From Pseudomonadota bacterium (GTDB lineage Bacteria > Bdellovibrionota_B > Oligoflexia > Silvanigrellales > Silvanigrellaceae), in the NCBI GenBank assembly GCA_027490595.1, contig JAIXXU010000188.1:1-10000 (forward strand): a stretch of 10,000 bases of DNA, in the 5' to 3' direction. The stretch's first letter is position 1, and every line of letters begins with the position of its first letter. Under the pieces are notes generated by a model that was not told the DNA's origin, ran no database searches, and saw only the letters and a list, made by a program, of their open reading frames with translations. Positions 1 to 6,773 of this stretch are shown one piece after another. Made by a program: the position numbers and the translations under genes.

Positions 1-646
1 CGGTTTTTAAATCTATTTTAATGATGTTGGCATTAAGGTATTCATCGCCTCTCCAAATTTTTGCATGGCCTTTGAGTGTTAAAATTTTTTCTTCCACAAG
101 TAGCTCAGCTGAATCTCCCGTAGCCTTAATTTCAGGCGTATTTGAAGAATTTTTTTTATATATACGAACATTGCCAATGGCTAAGGCTCTTTGAAATTTT
201 CTTTTTTTGTCGTTTTCGTTCATGCCTGGTTGAGCAAAAATTTGAGCTTTATTAGATTTTAAGGTGGTATCATCTTGAATGATTACGGTGTTTCCAACTA
301 AATTTAAAATTCCAGTTTTTCTTGAGCCTTCTGCATATTGACCAGAAAAATGTATGGGCGCATTATTATCGTGTTCTCCAAATTCTTTTTCAATCAATGA
401 TTTTTGCTTGTTTTTTTCGGCGGTTTCTGGGGCTAATTTTTTTTTCGGCTTTTTATCCGGATGCTTTCCCGTAGGGGTTAACTCGTTTTTTTTTGCAGGT
501 ATTTTTTTAGTTTGCTCCGCTTCAGTCTTTTCTTTCTTTTGGATTCTTTCTGCAGTTGTATCAGGTATAAGATTATCAAAGTCTGCATAGCAGGGTGAAA
601 AGGAAAATAATAAACTTAGTCCAACGATCATTTTGATGAAGTTCAT
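1..646 (-). CDS. lptA: LPS transport periplasmic protein LptA (OstA family), 3' end outside the window
   Basis: LptA forms the periplasmic bridge that carries lipopolysaccharide from the inner-membrane LptBFGC complex to LptD in the outer membrane. 215 codons are visible and the frame is open to the window edge. Residues 1-21 look like a Sec signal peptide: MNFIK, a hydrophobic core, then SPCYA with predicted cleavage before Asp22. Residues about 36-92 are a Lys/Glu/Pro-rich linker. From about residue 97 the beta-strand repeat pattern of the OstA/LptA fold appears: ILNLVGNTVIIQ, ALAIGNVRIYKK, AELLVEEKILTLKGHAKIW. The start is supported by GAGGAG at 654-659 (minus strand), 7 bases upstream. 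The ATG overlaps the lptC stop as ATGA, so translation is probably coupled. The fold would also fit another OstA-domain protein, but the lptC neighbour favours LptA. The charged linker is longer than I expect for LptA. Confidence 0.87.
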   Translation of the reverse strand, partial: MNFIKMIVGLSLLFSFSPCYADFDNLIPDTTAERIQKKEKTEAEQTKKIPAKKNELTPTGKHPDKKPKKKLAPETAEKNKQKSLIEKEFGEHDNNAPIHFSGQYAEGSRKTGILNLVGNTVIIQDDTTLKSNKAQIFAQPGMNENDKKRKFQRALAIGNVRIYKKNSSNTPEIKATGDSAELLVEEKILTLKGHAKIWRGDEYLNANIIKIDLKT

Positions 647-1284
647 GATTTTTCTCCTCGCAGCATTGTTGGTATCATTTCTCCTTCCACGTCTGAATTA
701 AAATGAAACTCACCGTCGTCTAGTTTATACATGAAACCAATACCTTTGATTTTTCCCGCGGGTCCTGCTGATTCAATAGGGTCAGTTGTGGTCAAAATTC
801 TTTTTTCAGCATTAAAATAAACGTGACTTGCACTGCCTATGTTGTCGTTAAAGCTGAAATGAACAAAATGGGGGAAATAAACTTCATGAAGATGTAGCTT
901 TGCTTCAAGACCCTTGTTCGTATCTTGTGGGCTTTGTCTAAATTCCCCATTGGCTTTTTGTGTATGAAGCTCAATGTGATCTTTGGAGAGATAGTCATCT
1001 TGTTTCACGTGTGGGAGGTTTTCTTGATAAAAAAGATTCCCCTGAGCTTCAAAATGTTGATCGGAATAATAAATGAACTCATTTCCTGAAAATGAGGACC
1101 TAGTACTGGCTTTAAGATAAGAAATTGACTGAAAATTTTTCGCAGTTATTGTTGGTATTACACTATTTTCAGCCATAAGTTGAGCATTAAATTCGATTTG
1201 TGATTGCATCAGATAGTATCTTTGATATCCAAAAGAAGCTATCACAAGTACGACGAATAAGCAGGTGTATATTTTTCCAATCAT
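643..1284 (-). CDS. lptC: LPS export membrane protein LptC
   Basis: LptC is a bitopic inner-membrane protein that passes LPS from LptBFG to LptA. The 213-residue product has one N-terminal membrane segment (about residues 4-20) that acts as an anchor, with no lipobox or clear cleavage site, followed by a periplasmic beta-rich domain. The stretch FQSISYLKASTRSSFSGNEF and the C-terminal block TTDPIESAGPAGKIKGIGF, followed by a V-E-G-E-M end, fit the LptC/YrbK pattern. The length is close to the usual ~190 residues. The gene overlaps pabA upstream by 4 bases and lptA downstream by 4 bases; a weak GAAGG lies about 10 bases before the ATG. Sequence identity in this family is low, so the call rests on topology, length and the adjacent lptA as much as on motifs. 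Confidence 0.83.
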   Translation of the reverse strand: MIGKIYTCLFVVLVIASFGYQRYYLMQSQIEFNAQLMAENSVIPTITAKNFQSISYLKASTRSSFSGNEFIYYSDQHFEAQGNLFYQENLPHVKQDDYLSKDHIELHTQKANGEFRQSPQDTNKGLEAKLHLHEVYFPHFVHFSFNDNIGSASHVYFNAEKRILTTTDPIESAGPAGKIKGIGFMYKLDDGEFHFNSDVEGEMIPTMLRGEKS

Positions 1285-1871
1285 TTGTGGACGGCCTTCA
1301 AAAACATTTTGAGTATGGAATGACCGGCAGGACTTGCAAAACTTTCAGGATGAAATTGTACAGTAACCTGCGGTCTGAATTTGTGCTCAGCCATAAGGCA
1401 ATAACCATGTCTACTCCAAAGAGAGTCAAAGGAATGTTTAAACACATTGTCATTGGATTTGACTACCCAAGAATTAAAAAATACCACTGGACCGTCTAGT
1501 TTGGTAGAGGGAAAAAACCTAGGTTTGATATCTTGTCTGTGTGATATTTGGACTCCATGACAGGGAACCTTCAAGATTTTTTCAAGTGTTGCACCCCAGT
1601 AGTTTAGTAAAAGTTGATGTCCTAAACATACTCCAAGTATGGGAATATCCGCGGGAATTTGTCCATAAAAATTTAAAGATCTAACATAGTGTTCTGGTAA
1701 TCCTGGACCGGGTGAAAAAACCACTCCATTTATTTTCTTTTTTATCTTGTTGAAGTGGTCGGGTAAGTCAGAATAGCTTAAAACGATGGTTTGTTTTTTA
1801 TAATAATATTGAAACCAATTTGCCAAGTTAAGAACAAAAGAATCGTGATGATCAATAATTAGTAATGTCAT
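1281..1871 (-). CDS. pabA: Glutamine amidotransferase subunit of aminodeoxychorismate synthase (PabA; TrpG-like)
   Basis: This class I glutamine amidotransferase releases ammonia from glutamine for the partner chorismate enzyme. The 196-residue product is a full-length single domain. It shows the N-terminal IDHHDSFVLNLA, the oxyanion-loop motif SPGPG (53-57), the nucleophile elbow GVCLGHQ with Cys82, and the catalytic His174 and Glu176 in QFHPES. The usual HGK and YHSL landmarks appear as HGVQ (105-108) and FNSW (132-135), so the partner-contacting loops have drifted while the catalytic triad is intact. It directly follows pabB with no spacer and overlaps lptC by 4 bases; no strong ribosome binding site is seen, which fits translational coupling. 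PabA and TrpG cannot be told apart by sequence alone and one subunit may serve both pathways; the PabB-like neighbour decides the name. Confidence 0.88.
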   Translation of the reverse strand: MTLLIIDHHDSFVLNLANWFQYYYKKQTIVLSYSDLPDHFNKIKKKINGVVFSPGPGLPEHYVRSLNFYGQIPADIPILGVCLGHQLLLNYWGATLEKILKVPCHGVQISHRQDIKPRFFPSTKLDGPVVFFNSWVVKSNDNVFKHSFDSLWSRHGYCLMAEHKFRPQVTVQFHPESFASPAGHSILKMFLKAVHK

Positions 1872-3212
1872 TTAAGCGTCCAGAAATGATTTCAATTTAT
1901 TTTTGAACTCAAGGGTTTCTTTTTTTATGTTAGAAAGTGTTGTAATTCCAGCACCAACGCCTGCATAGACTCCTCTTGGGCTCTGAAATAAGCTTCTGAT
2001 GAGTAGGCAGGAATTTATATTGCCTTTGGCATCGATAATGCCAGCTACACCTGTATAAAAGCCTCGTGCGTGTTCTTCTTGTGTTCGTATAAACTGGCAA
2101 ACATTTTTTTTGGGTGTACCCGTTACTGAGCCGCCTGGCAAAAGATACGAAAAAACTTTACCCCAACCTATGTGTTTGGGTTTTTTTCCTACGACAGTCG
2201 TTTGCATTTGAAGTAATTTTCCTGATTTAAAAATCTCAAAAGGCTTATAAACTTTTACGCTATTTGGTGAGCAAAAGGAATTAAAATCATTTCTTATAAG
2301 GTCAGTAATCATGGTATTTTCATAGATTTCTTTTTTATTTTTCCACAACTTAGCAATTGATTTTTTTAAGGGCTCATTTTCTTCAATGAGATGGGTTCCT
2401 TTGATTGGCTGGGAAAGAATATAGTTGTTAGACGTGAGCAAAAAGCGTTCAGGAGAAAAGCTTGCCAGACCATAAGGCTTATTTTGAAAATATACTCCAA
2501 ACTGCGTTTGCTTTTCAAACCATCTTGTTAAAAATAACTCTAAAGAAGGAAACAATTCGTTTTGAAAGAAAAGTGTTTGTGTAAAATTTGCAAGATAGCA
2601 GTTCCCTGCAATGAGTTCATTCTTCAGTGTTTTGAGAGATGAAGCAAGATTTGAAGAAATTTTCCATTGGAACAAAGGCCATTTGTGTGTTTCTAAGTTT
2701 TTTTTCTCTTGATTGTTCAAAATAGCACGAATTTTTTTTCTCAAATACTTCAAAAGGTTTTGATTATTTTTGGGTCCACTTACAGTGCATTTTATTTTAT
2801 CATTTTTTAAGCGTATCTTTATAGCATAGGAAAAGTCTTCGAAAAAGTAGGGTTCTGAACTGACCTGTTTATCTTCTTCTACGCCTTGGTAAGGTGCTAA
2901 GAAAAATGTGTGCCTTAACGTTTGCTTATTCATTTTTTTTAAAAATTTTGATTGGTTATAGTTATCCCATTTCTTTTTATCTTTTTTTGCCAGAAAGTGG
3001 AAGTCAGTCCAGTCCGTGGGAATACTTTTTTGAAGTGTCTGTGGTAATGATTCTGTGACAAGGAAATGATGATGGTCAGGGTAGGTCCATTTTTTTGTTT
3101 CGCCATGTTGAAAAAATAAACAAAGATTTTCTCCAAAAATTTCTTGTAGAAATTTGCTTAGTTGTGTGATAATTTTTCTGATTTTTAGCGAAGGAGATTG
3201 AGAAAAAGTCAT
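1872..3212 (-). CDS. pabB: Aminodeoxychorismate synthase component I (PabB)
   Basis: This chorismate-utilising enzyme adds ammonia from PabA to chorismate, giving 4-amino-4-deoxychorismate, the precursor of p-aminobenzoate and folate. The 446-residue length is typical. Landmarks in order are GNCYLANFTQ (203-212), SPERF (253-257), PIKGT (269-273), the metal-site region ITDLIRNDF (302-310), LPGGSVTGTPK (358-368), GFYTGVAG (384-391) and LLIRSL (403-408). Lys271 in PIKGT is the residue that distinguishes PabB from anthranilate synthase, which has PIAGT; this argues for pabB over trpE. Two motifs are drifted: NDFNSFC where NDLGRVC is common, and Gln335 where TrpE has a catalytic His. No pabC lyase gene is visible. 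The start is fixed by an in-frame TGA seven codons upstream; no clear Shine-Dalgarno is seen. It heads the pabB-pabA-lptC-lptA operon. Confidence 0.88.
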   Translation of the reverse strand: MTFSQSPSLKIRKIITQLSKFLQEIFGENLCLFFQHGETKKWTYPDHHHFLVTESLPQTLQKSIPTDWTDFHFLAKKDKKKWDNYNQSKFLKKMNKQTLRHTFFLAPYQGVEEDKQVSSEPYFFEDFSYAIKIRLKNDKIKCTVSGPKNNQNLLKYLRKKIRAILNNQEKKNLETHKWPLFQWKISSNLASSLKTLKNELIAGNCYLANFTQTLFFQNELFPSLELFLTRWFEKQTQFGVYFQNKPYGLASFSPERFLLTSNNYILSQPIKGTHLIEENEPLKKSIAKLWKNKKEIYENTMITDLIRNDFNSFCSPNSVKVYKPFEIFKSGKLLQMQTTVVGKKPKHIGWGKVFSYLLPGGSVTGTPKKNVCQFIRTQEEHARGFYTGVAGIIDAKGNINSCLLIRSLFQSPRGVYAGVGAGITTLSNIKKETLEFKNKLKSFLDA

Positions 3213-3213
3213 G
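3191..3213 (+). promoter_or_regulatory. Shared start region of divergent pabB and luxE-luxC fusion genes
   Basis: The plus-strand ATG (3211-3213) and the minus-strand ATG (3212-3210) overlap within the palindrome CATG, so the two genes have no intergenic space. The best Shine-Dalgarno for the fusion gene is AAGGAG at 3191-3196, 14 bases from the ATG, which is longer than usual; a weaker GAGA lies closer. Each gene's ribosome binding site and promoter must lie inside the coding sequence of the other. Confidence 0.6.
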
Positions 3214-5235
3214 TTAATTCCGCAAATTGTTCATTCATTAAAGACAAAAAGAGAAAAATTAGAAAAGGCTGTCCCAGGACTTTCTTCTTTTTTTGTGAGT
3301 ATTTATATTTCATCATGGCAGTTGGATCTTCCTTTTTTGCCTATTCGTTGTTTTAGAGATTTTTTTCTTTATTCTTCTGACCAAAATCCTGCAAAAATTT
3401 TTCAATCCAGTGGCAGTTCTGGAAACAAACGATCGCAACACGCATTTTCATCGGAAGGTCTCAGAACTTACAAAAAAAATTCTGCTGAAGGATTTCGATC
3501 CTTTCTTCGCAGACATAACTTTTGCATAGAGACAACAATAGTTCTATCTTTGGTGCCTCCTCCGCAAAATTGGCCAACAAGTTCATTGTCTGCAATGATT
3601 TCCATGTTCCAAGAAGAGGGACTTTGTATTCATTGGTGCAATATCGAAAATTCTGTTGAAAATTTTTTGGAAGCCCTGTCTTCCATGGCCAATCATACAG
3701 AAGTTATTATTTTTGGCACTACTTTCCATCATTTGAAATTATGTTTGTTTGAAAATTTTCGATTTCAAAAAGAATGTCGAATTCATTTTCAGAGGCTTTC
3801 AATTTCACTCATTGATACCGGAGGGACAAAAGGCCGAACGCGTGCGTACTCTGTGCAGGAAACCAAGGACCTTTTCAATAATTTTTTTGGTGTATCAAGC
3901 TACAAGTTCTTTTCAGAGTATGGAATGTGCGAACTTTCTTCTCAAGCGTGGTCTGCGCATACGCCACATGATGGTTATTTCATCTGTCACTCCACAATGT
4001 ATCCCTTTGCACTTGATTTACAAAAACAGAAATCATTACAATTGAATCAATCGGGTTTTTTGGCTTTTTTTGACAGTACGAACGAAAACTCTTGGCCGAC
4101 AATTATTACAGAAGATGTGGGAACTGTTTGTGGAGATCGCGAGTTTTTGTTGCTTGGTAGAGCTCCAGATGCTTCCATAAAAGGTTGTAGTCTAAACGTT
4201 AGTGAGTTTTACACTGATTATTCTTCAAAAAGTGAAGAAAAATTTCCTACCAAGTCCGATGAAGTTTTTGTTTGTCCCTCAATCACTCATTTCTCGGTGG
4301 AAGGGCTCCTTCAGTATTTAAAATTCACATATCATTGGGACGATGATTCTTTATTTGATCTTTCTATCGTTGCTCAATCTTGCCATGAAAATATTCCAGT
4401 TCTAAATCAATTTAACGAAAAAAAGATTTTGATTATTTCCTCTGCAAATACACCTATTCCTTGGTTATTTCCTTTTTTGATCGCAGCGAGAAGTGACGCC
4501 ATATCTGTAGTTTTGCGTTTACCCTCTTTGCGTTCCGATGATTATTTTTCTTCTGTGATGCGTAAAAAAACAAATGAACTATGGCAAGCAGTTATATCTT
4601 TTTTTCCAACTATGTCTGCTGAGATAAATAATTCTGGACATTTTTCATTAGATTTTAGTGAGTTTGATGTTGTTGTTGCATTTGGTTCCGATGAGACTAT
4701 GAACAAGATAAAATCGACTATTCAGAATGAAAAAACATTCCTTATTCCCAAAGGAACTGTACGAAATTCTTATCTTGTAAATGTCAACAGAGACTGTCCT
4801 GCGCAGTTAGCGTCCCTGTGTAGCTTGTGGTTAGGAAGGGGGTGTATGACACCATTGGCATTATTTTTTGATAGCAATAGTAAAAGTCAAGATTGGATAG
4901 ATAAATTTCAATACCATTTTAGCAAAGAGTTTGAGCGTCGAATGGCGCATTATCCTGTTGATAACTACGGATGGTTTTCCCATGCTCACAGTGCTTTGTA
5001 TACTCAGAGCTGCTTAGAACAGTTAGGGATTCAATTCAAAATGAATCGTGAGGCCTATACTTGTGTTATTGATTGTCGGGAAATAAAACCTGCTCATTTG
5101 AGTGCTATTTTTCCTGATTTATCCTTTGCTGGAGGAGGATTTATTTACTTATTTTCAGATGAAATAAAATCTTGTTTGGAGGGTTTACAGACTCTAGACA
5201 TTTTGCCAAGGATTCAGGAATGGTCTTTATTTTGA
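3211..5235 (+). CDS. LuxE-like acyl-protein synthetase / LuxC-like acyl-CoA reductase fusion protein
   Basis: The predicted role is ATP-dependent activation of a carboxylic acid to an acyl-adenylate or thioester, followed by NAD(P)H-dependent reduction to an aldehyde. The protein has 674 residues. The N-terminal part (about 1-340) carries adenylate-forming LuxE landmarks: the phosphate loop FQSSGSSGNKRSQH (64-77), DTGGTKGR (202-209), EYGMCELSSQ (236-245) and GRAPDASIKGCSLNV (316-330). The C-terminal part (about 400-640) matches a LuxC-type aldehyde dehydrogenase fold: KKILIISSANTPIP (404-417), VVVAFGSDET (487-496) and GRGCMTP (542-548), with Cys545 as the likely nucleophile. The LuxC part, about 310 residues, is shorter than free-standing LuxC (~480) and seems to lack its N-terminal region. 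An in-frame TGA four codons upstream pins the start. The substrate is unknown; no luciferase genes are nearby. Confidence 0.75.
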   Translation: MLIPQIVHSLKTKREKLEKAVPGLSSFFVSIYISSWQLDLPFLPIRCFRDFFLYSSDQNPAKIFQSSGSSGNKRSQHAFSSEGLRTYKKNSAEGFRSFLRRHNFCIETTIVLSLVPPPQNWPTSSLSAMISMFQEEGLCIHWCNIENSVENFLEALSSMANHTEVIIFGTTFHHLKLCLFENFRFQKECRIHFQRLSISLIDTGGTKGRTRAYSVQETKDLFNNFFGVSSYKFFSEYGMCELSSQAWSAHTPHDGYFICHSTMYPFALDLQKQKSLQLNQSGFLAFFDSTNENSWPTIITEDVGTVCGDREFLLLGRAPDASIKGCSLNVSEFYTDYSSKSEEKFPTKSDEVFVCPSITHFSVEGLLQYLKFTYHWDDDSLFDLSIVAQSCHENIPVLNQFNEKKILIISSANTPIPWLFPFLIAARSDAISVVLRLPSLRSDDYFSSVMRKKTNELWQAVISFFPTMSAEINNSGHFSLDFSEFDVVVAFGSDETMNKIKSTIQNEKTFLIPKGTVRNSYLVNVNRDCPAQLASLCSLWLGRGCMTPLALFFDSNSKSQDWIDKFQYHFSKEFERRMAHYPVDNYGWFSHAHSALYTQSCLEQLGIQFKMNREAYTCVIDCREIKPAHLSAIFPDLSFAGGGFIYLFSDEIKSCLEGLQTLDILPRIQEWSLF

Positions 5236-5318
5236 GGAAGCTCTCATAGAAAAAAGATTTGAAAAATATTTCTGATAAGAAAGTTTTTATGGATAGATAA
5301 TTCATTTGAATTTTGATT

Positions 5319-5324
5319 TATAAT
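5319..5324 (+). promoter_or_regulatory. Possible -10 box (TATAAT) upstream of amn
   Basis: A perfect TATAAT lies 36 bases before the amn ATG, in the 124-base gap after the LuxE-LuxC gene. No good -35 hexamer is seen 16-18 bases upstream, and the region is so AT-rich that a chance match is likely. Confidence 0.35.
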
Positions 5325-5347
5325 TCTTTTTTTATAGATTTTTGTTG

Positions 5348-5353
5348 GAAGGA
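5348..5353 (+). promoter_or_regulatory. Ribosome binding site fixing the amn start
   Basis: GAAGGA ends 6 bases before the ATG at 5360. It supports this ATG over the in-frame TTG at 5342, which would place the Shine-Dalgarno inside the gene. Confidence 0.7.
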
Positions 5354-5359
5354 AAAGGT

Positions 5360-6136
5360 ATGAAAACAAAACATGAAATTTGTTCCAATTGGTTGCCACG
5401 GTACACAGGCGTTGCTGTTCATGAACTCGCAGATCATATTTTATTAACTAATTTTCAGGATTATGTCACAAAATTTGCATTATTGACAGGAGTTGAGGTT
5501 CGAGGCATGGACAGAGCTATGCCTAGTGCAACTTGCAAGAAATCAAATGTTTCGATCATTAATTTTGGTATGGGATCCGCAAACGCAGCAACAATTATGG
5601 ACTTACTTACTGCGCGTTCTCCTAAAGCAGTTCTTTTTCTTGGCAAGTGTGGCGGTTTAAAAAAAGCAACAGAAATAGGTCACTTTATCTTACCCGTAGC
5701 GGCCATTCGTGGTGAGGGGACTTCCAATGATTATTTTTCCCCTGAAGTTCCTGCGATGCCCTCTTTCAAGCTCCATAAATTTGTGTCTCAAAAGATTGTA
5801 GATGCTGGCTATGACTACAGAACAGGTGTGGTTTACACAACAAACCGTAGGGTCTGGGAGCATGATCAAGATTTTTTAAACCGCATTCAAAGAATGCGAT
5901 GCATAGCGATAGACATGGAAACAGCAACAATTTTGATGGTTGGTTTGTATAATGAAATTGCTCGTGGCGCGCTTTTGGTAGTTTCTGACGTTCCAGTTAC
6001 ACCAGAGGGCGTAAAAACTGAACAGGGTGATAAATTAGTATCCGCCCAGTGGACAGATGCTCATATCAGGCTTGGCATAGAAAGTTTACGAGATTTGGAT
6101 GCCAAAGGGGAAACTATCAAACACTTCAAGTATTGA
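5360..6136 (+). CDS. amn: AMP nucleosidase, short form
   Basis: AMP nucleosidase hydrolyses AMP to adenine and ribose 5-phosphate and so takes part in purine salvage and control of adenylate pools in the cytoplasm. The 258-residue product is a purine nucleoside phosphorylase-fold domain. It shows RAMPSAT (52-58), INFGMGSANAATI (67-79), FLGKCGGLKK (93-102), IRGEGTSNDYFSPEVPA (116-132), VYTTNRRVWEHD (158-169), the phosphorylase-family AIDMETAT (183-190) and VVSD with purine-site Asp210. These agree with the AMP nucleosidase group rather than ordinary nucleoside phosphorylases. E. coli Amn is about 480 residues with an extra N-terminal regulatory domain; this is the compact form I associate with Bacteroidetes. 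The ATG at 5360 was chosen from its ribosome binding site. The RDD-SHOCT gene follows 52 bases downstream on the same strand. Confidence 0.86.
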   Translation: MKTKHEICSNWLPRYTGVAVHELADHILLTNFQDYVTKFALLTGVEVRGMDRAMPSATCKKSNVSIINFGMGSANAATIMDLLTARSPKAVLFLGKCGGLKKATEIGHFILPVAAIRGEGTSNDYFSPEVPAMPSFKLHKFVSQKIVDAGYDYRTGVVYTTNRRVWEHDQDFLNRIQRMRCIAIDMETATILMVGLYNEIARGALLVVSDVPVTPEGVKTEQGDKLVSAQWTDAHIRLGIESLRDLDAKGETIKHFKY

Positions 6137-6174
6137 GTCAATTTATTCCCTTCCCCCAAAAACTTTCAATTTAC

Positions 6175-6179
6175 AAGGA
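6175..6179 (+). promoter_or_regulatory. Ribosome binding site fixing the RDD protein start
   Basis: AAGGA lies 9 bases before the ATG at 6189. It supports this start over an in-frame ATG at 6099 that would overlap amn and add 30 residues unlike an RDD N-terminus. Confidence 0.65.
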
Positions 6180-6188
6180 AAAACTAAC

Positions 6189-6752
6189 ATGGTGACTCAT
6201 TATTCTTCTTTGGTAAGACGCTTTTTTGCATATGTACTAGACGGCTTGATTCTTTCTATTCCGTTGTGTCTGGCAAACTTTGTCGTTCCTGTACTAGGCG
6301 GATTTCTAGTTTATTTTTTATATGCCCCTGTTCTTGAGTCTTCTCGCTTAAAAGCAACCCTTGGCAAATATATTTTGGGGATACAAGTATGCCGCGAAGA
6401 TGGAGGAATCCTTACTTTTCGTGAAGCTTTGGTGAGAAATCTTTTTAAATTCCTCTCGTCAGTGCTGTTTTTTATATTCTTTTTCTTAGCTTTTTTTACG
6501 GACAAAAAACAAACTCTTCACGATCTTTTAACGGATTCGATTGTTGTTTATGGTAAAGAAAATTTATCAATTGGAAAGGAATGGCTTCGTAGTGCAAAGA
6601 ATATTTTTTCTTTTGATTTTTTTGCTCTATCTGAGCATGATAATATTGAAAAATTGGAACGTCTTCAAAAGCTCAAAGAACAAGGCGCTCTCACTGAAGA
6701 CGAGTTTCAAATGGAAAAAAAGAAAATTTTGCTGTCTGACGATAAAGACTGA
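6189..6752 (+). CDS. RDD family membrane protein with C-terminal SHOCT domain
   Basis: This is a 187-residue inner-membrane protein of unknown specific function. The RDD domain starts at once: LVRRFFAYVLDGL (8-20) gives the conserved Arg and Asp, hydrophobic segments lie at about 18-48 and 87-103, KATLGKYILGIQV (55-67) is the family's central motif, and DKKQTLHDLLTDSIVV (105-120) holds the final conserved Asp region. A linker with aromatic residues leads to a SHOCT motif at about 152-181 (LERLQKLKEQGALTEDEF), a short helical segment often found at protein ends and linked to oligomerisation. Some RDD proteins are reported to affect ion or solute transport, but nothing here shows a substrate. 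It follows amn closely and may share its transcript. It converges with the citrate synthase gene, whose stop lies 21 bases beyond. Confidence 0.83.
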   Translation: MVTHYSSLVRRFFAYVLDGLILSIPLCLANFVVPVLGGFLVYFLYAPVLESSRLKATLGKYILGIQVCREDGGILTFREALVRNLFKFLSSVLFFIFFFLAFFTDKKQTLHDLLTDSIVVYGKENLSIGKEWLRSAKNIFSFDFFALSEHDNIEKLERLQKLKEQGALTEDEFQMEKKKILLSDDKD

Positions 6753-6768
6753 ATTAAAAAATTTAATT
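6752..6768. terminator. Weak AT-only hairpin between convergent RDD and citrate synthase genes
   Basis: AATTAAA and TTTAATT form a 7-base-pair stem with an AAA loop in the 21-base convergent gap. It is symmetric and could act in both directions, but it has no GC pairs and only a short T run, so function is doubtful. Confidence 0.3.
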
Positions 6769-6773
6769 TTAGT

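Noticed and set aside
354..590. Plus-strand open frame antisense to lptA
   Set aside because: It mirrors the low-complexity Lys/Pro linker of lptA and gives a Phe/Ser-rich peptide with no family features.
1281..3212. Anthranilate synthase (trpE/trpG) assignment for the chorismate enzyme pair
   Set aside because: The Lys in PIKGT and the lack of other trp genes favour aminodeoxychorismate synthase; the amidotransferase alone is ambiguous.
3211..5235. Part of a bioluminescence (lux) operon
   Set aside because: There are no luxA, luxB or luxD genes around it, and the fusion architecture differs from lux operons.
5236..5341. Terminator after the LuxE-LuxC gene
   Set aside because: I found no GC-containing hairpin with a T run in this gap; only AT-rich sequence and a possible amn -10 box.
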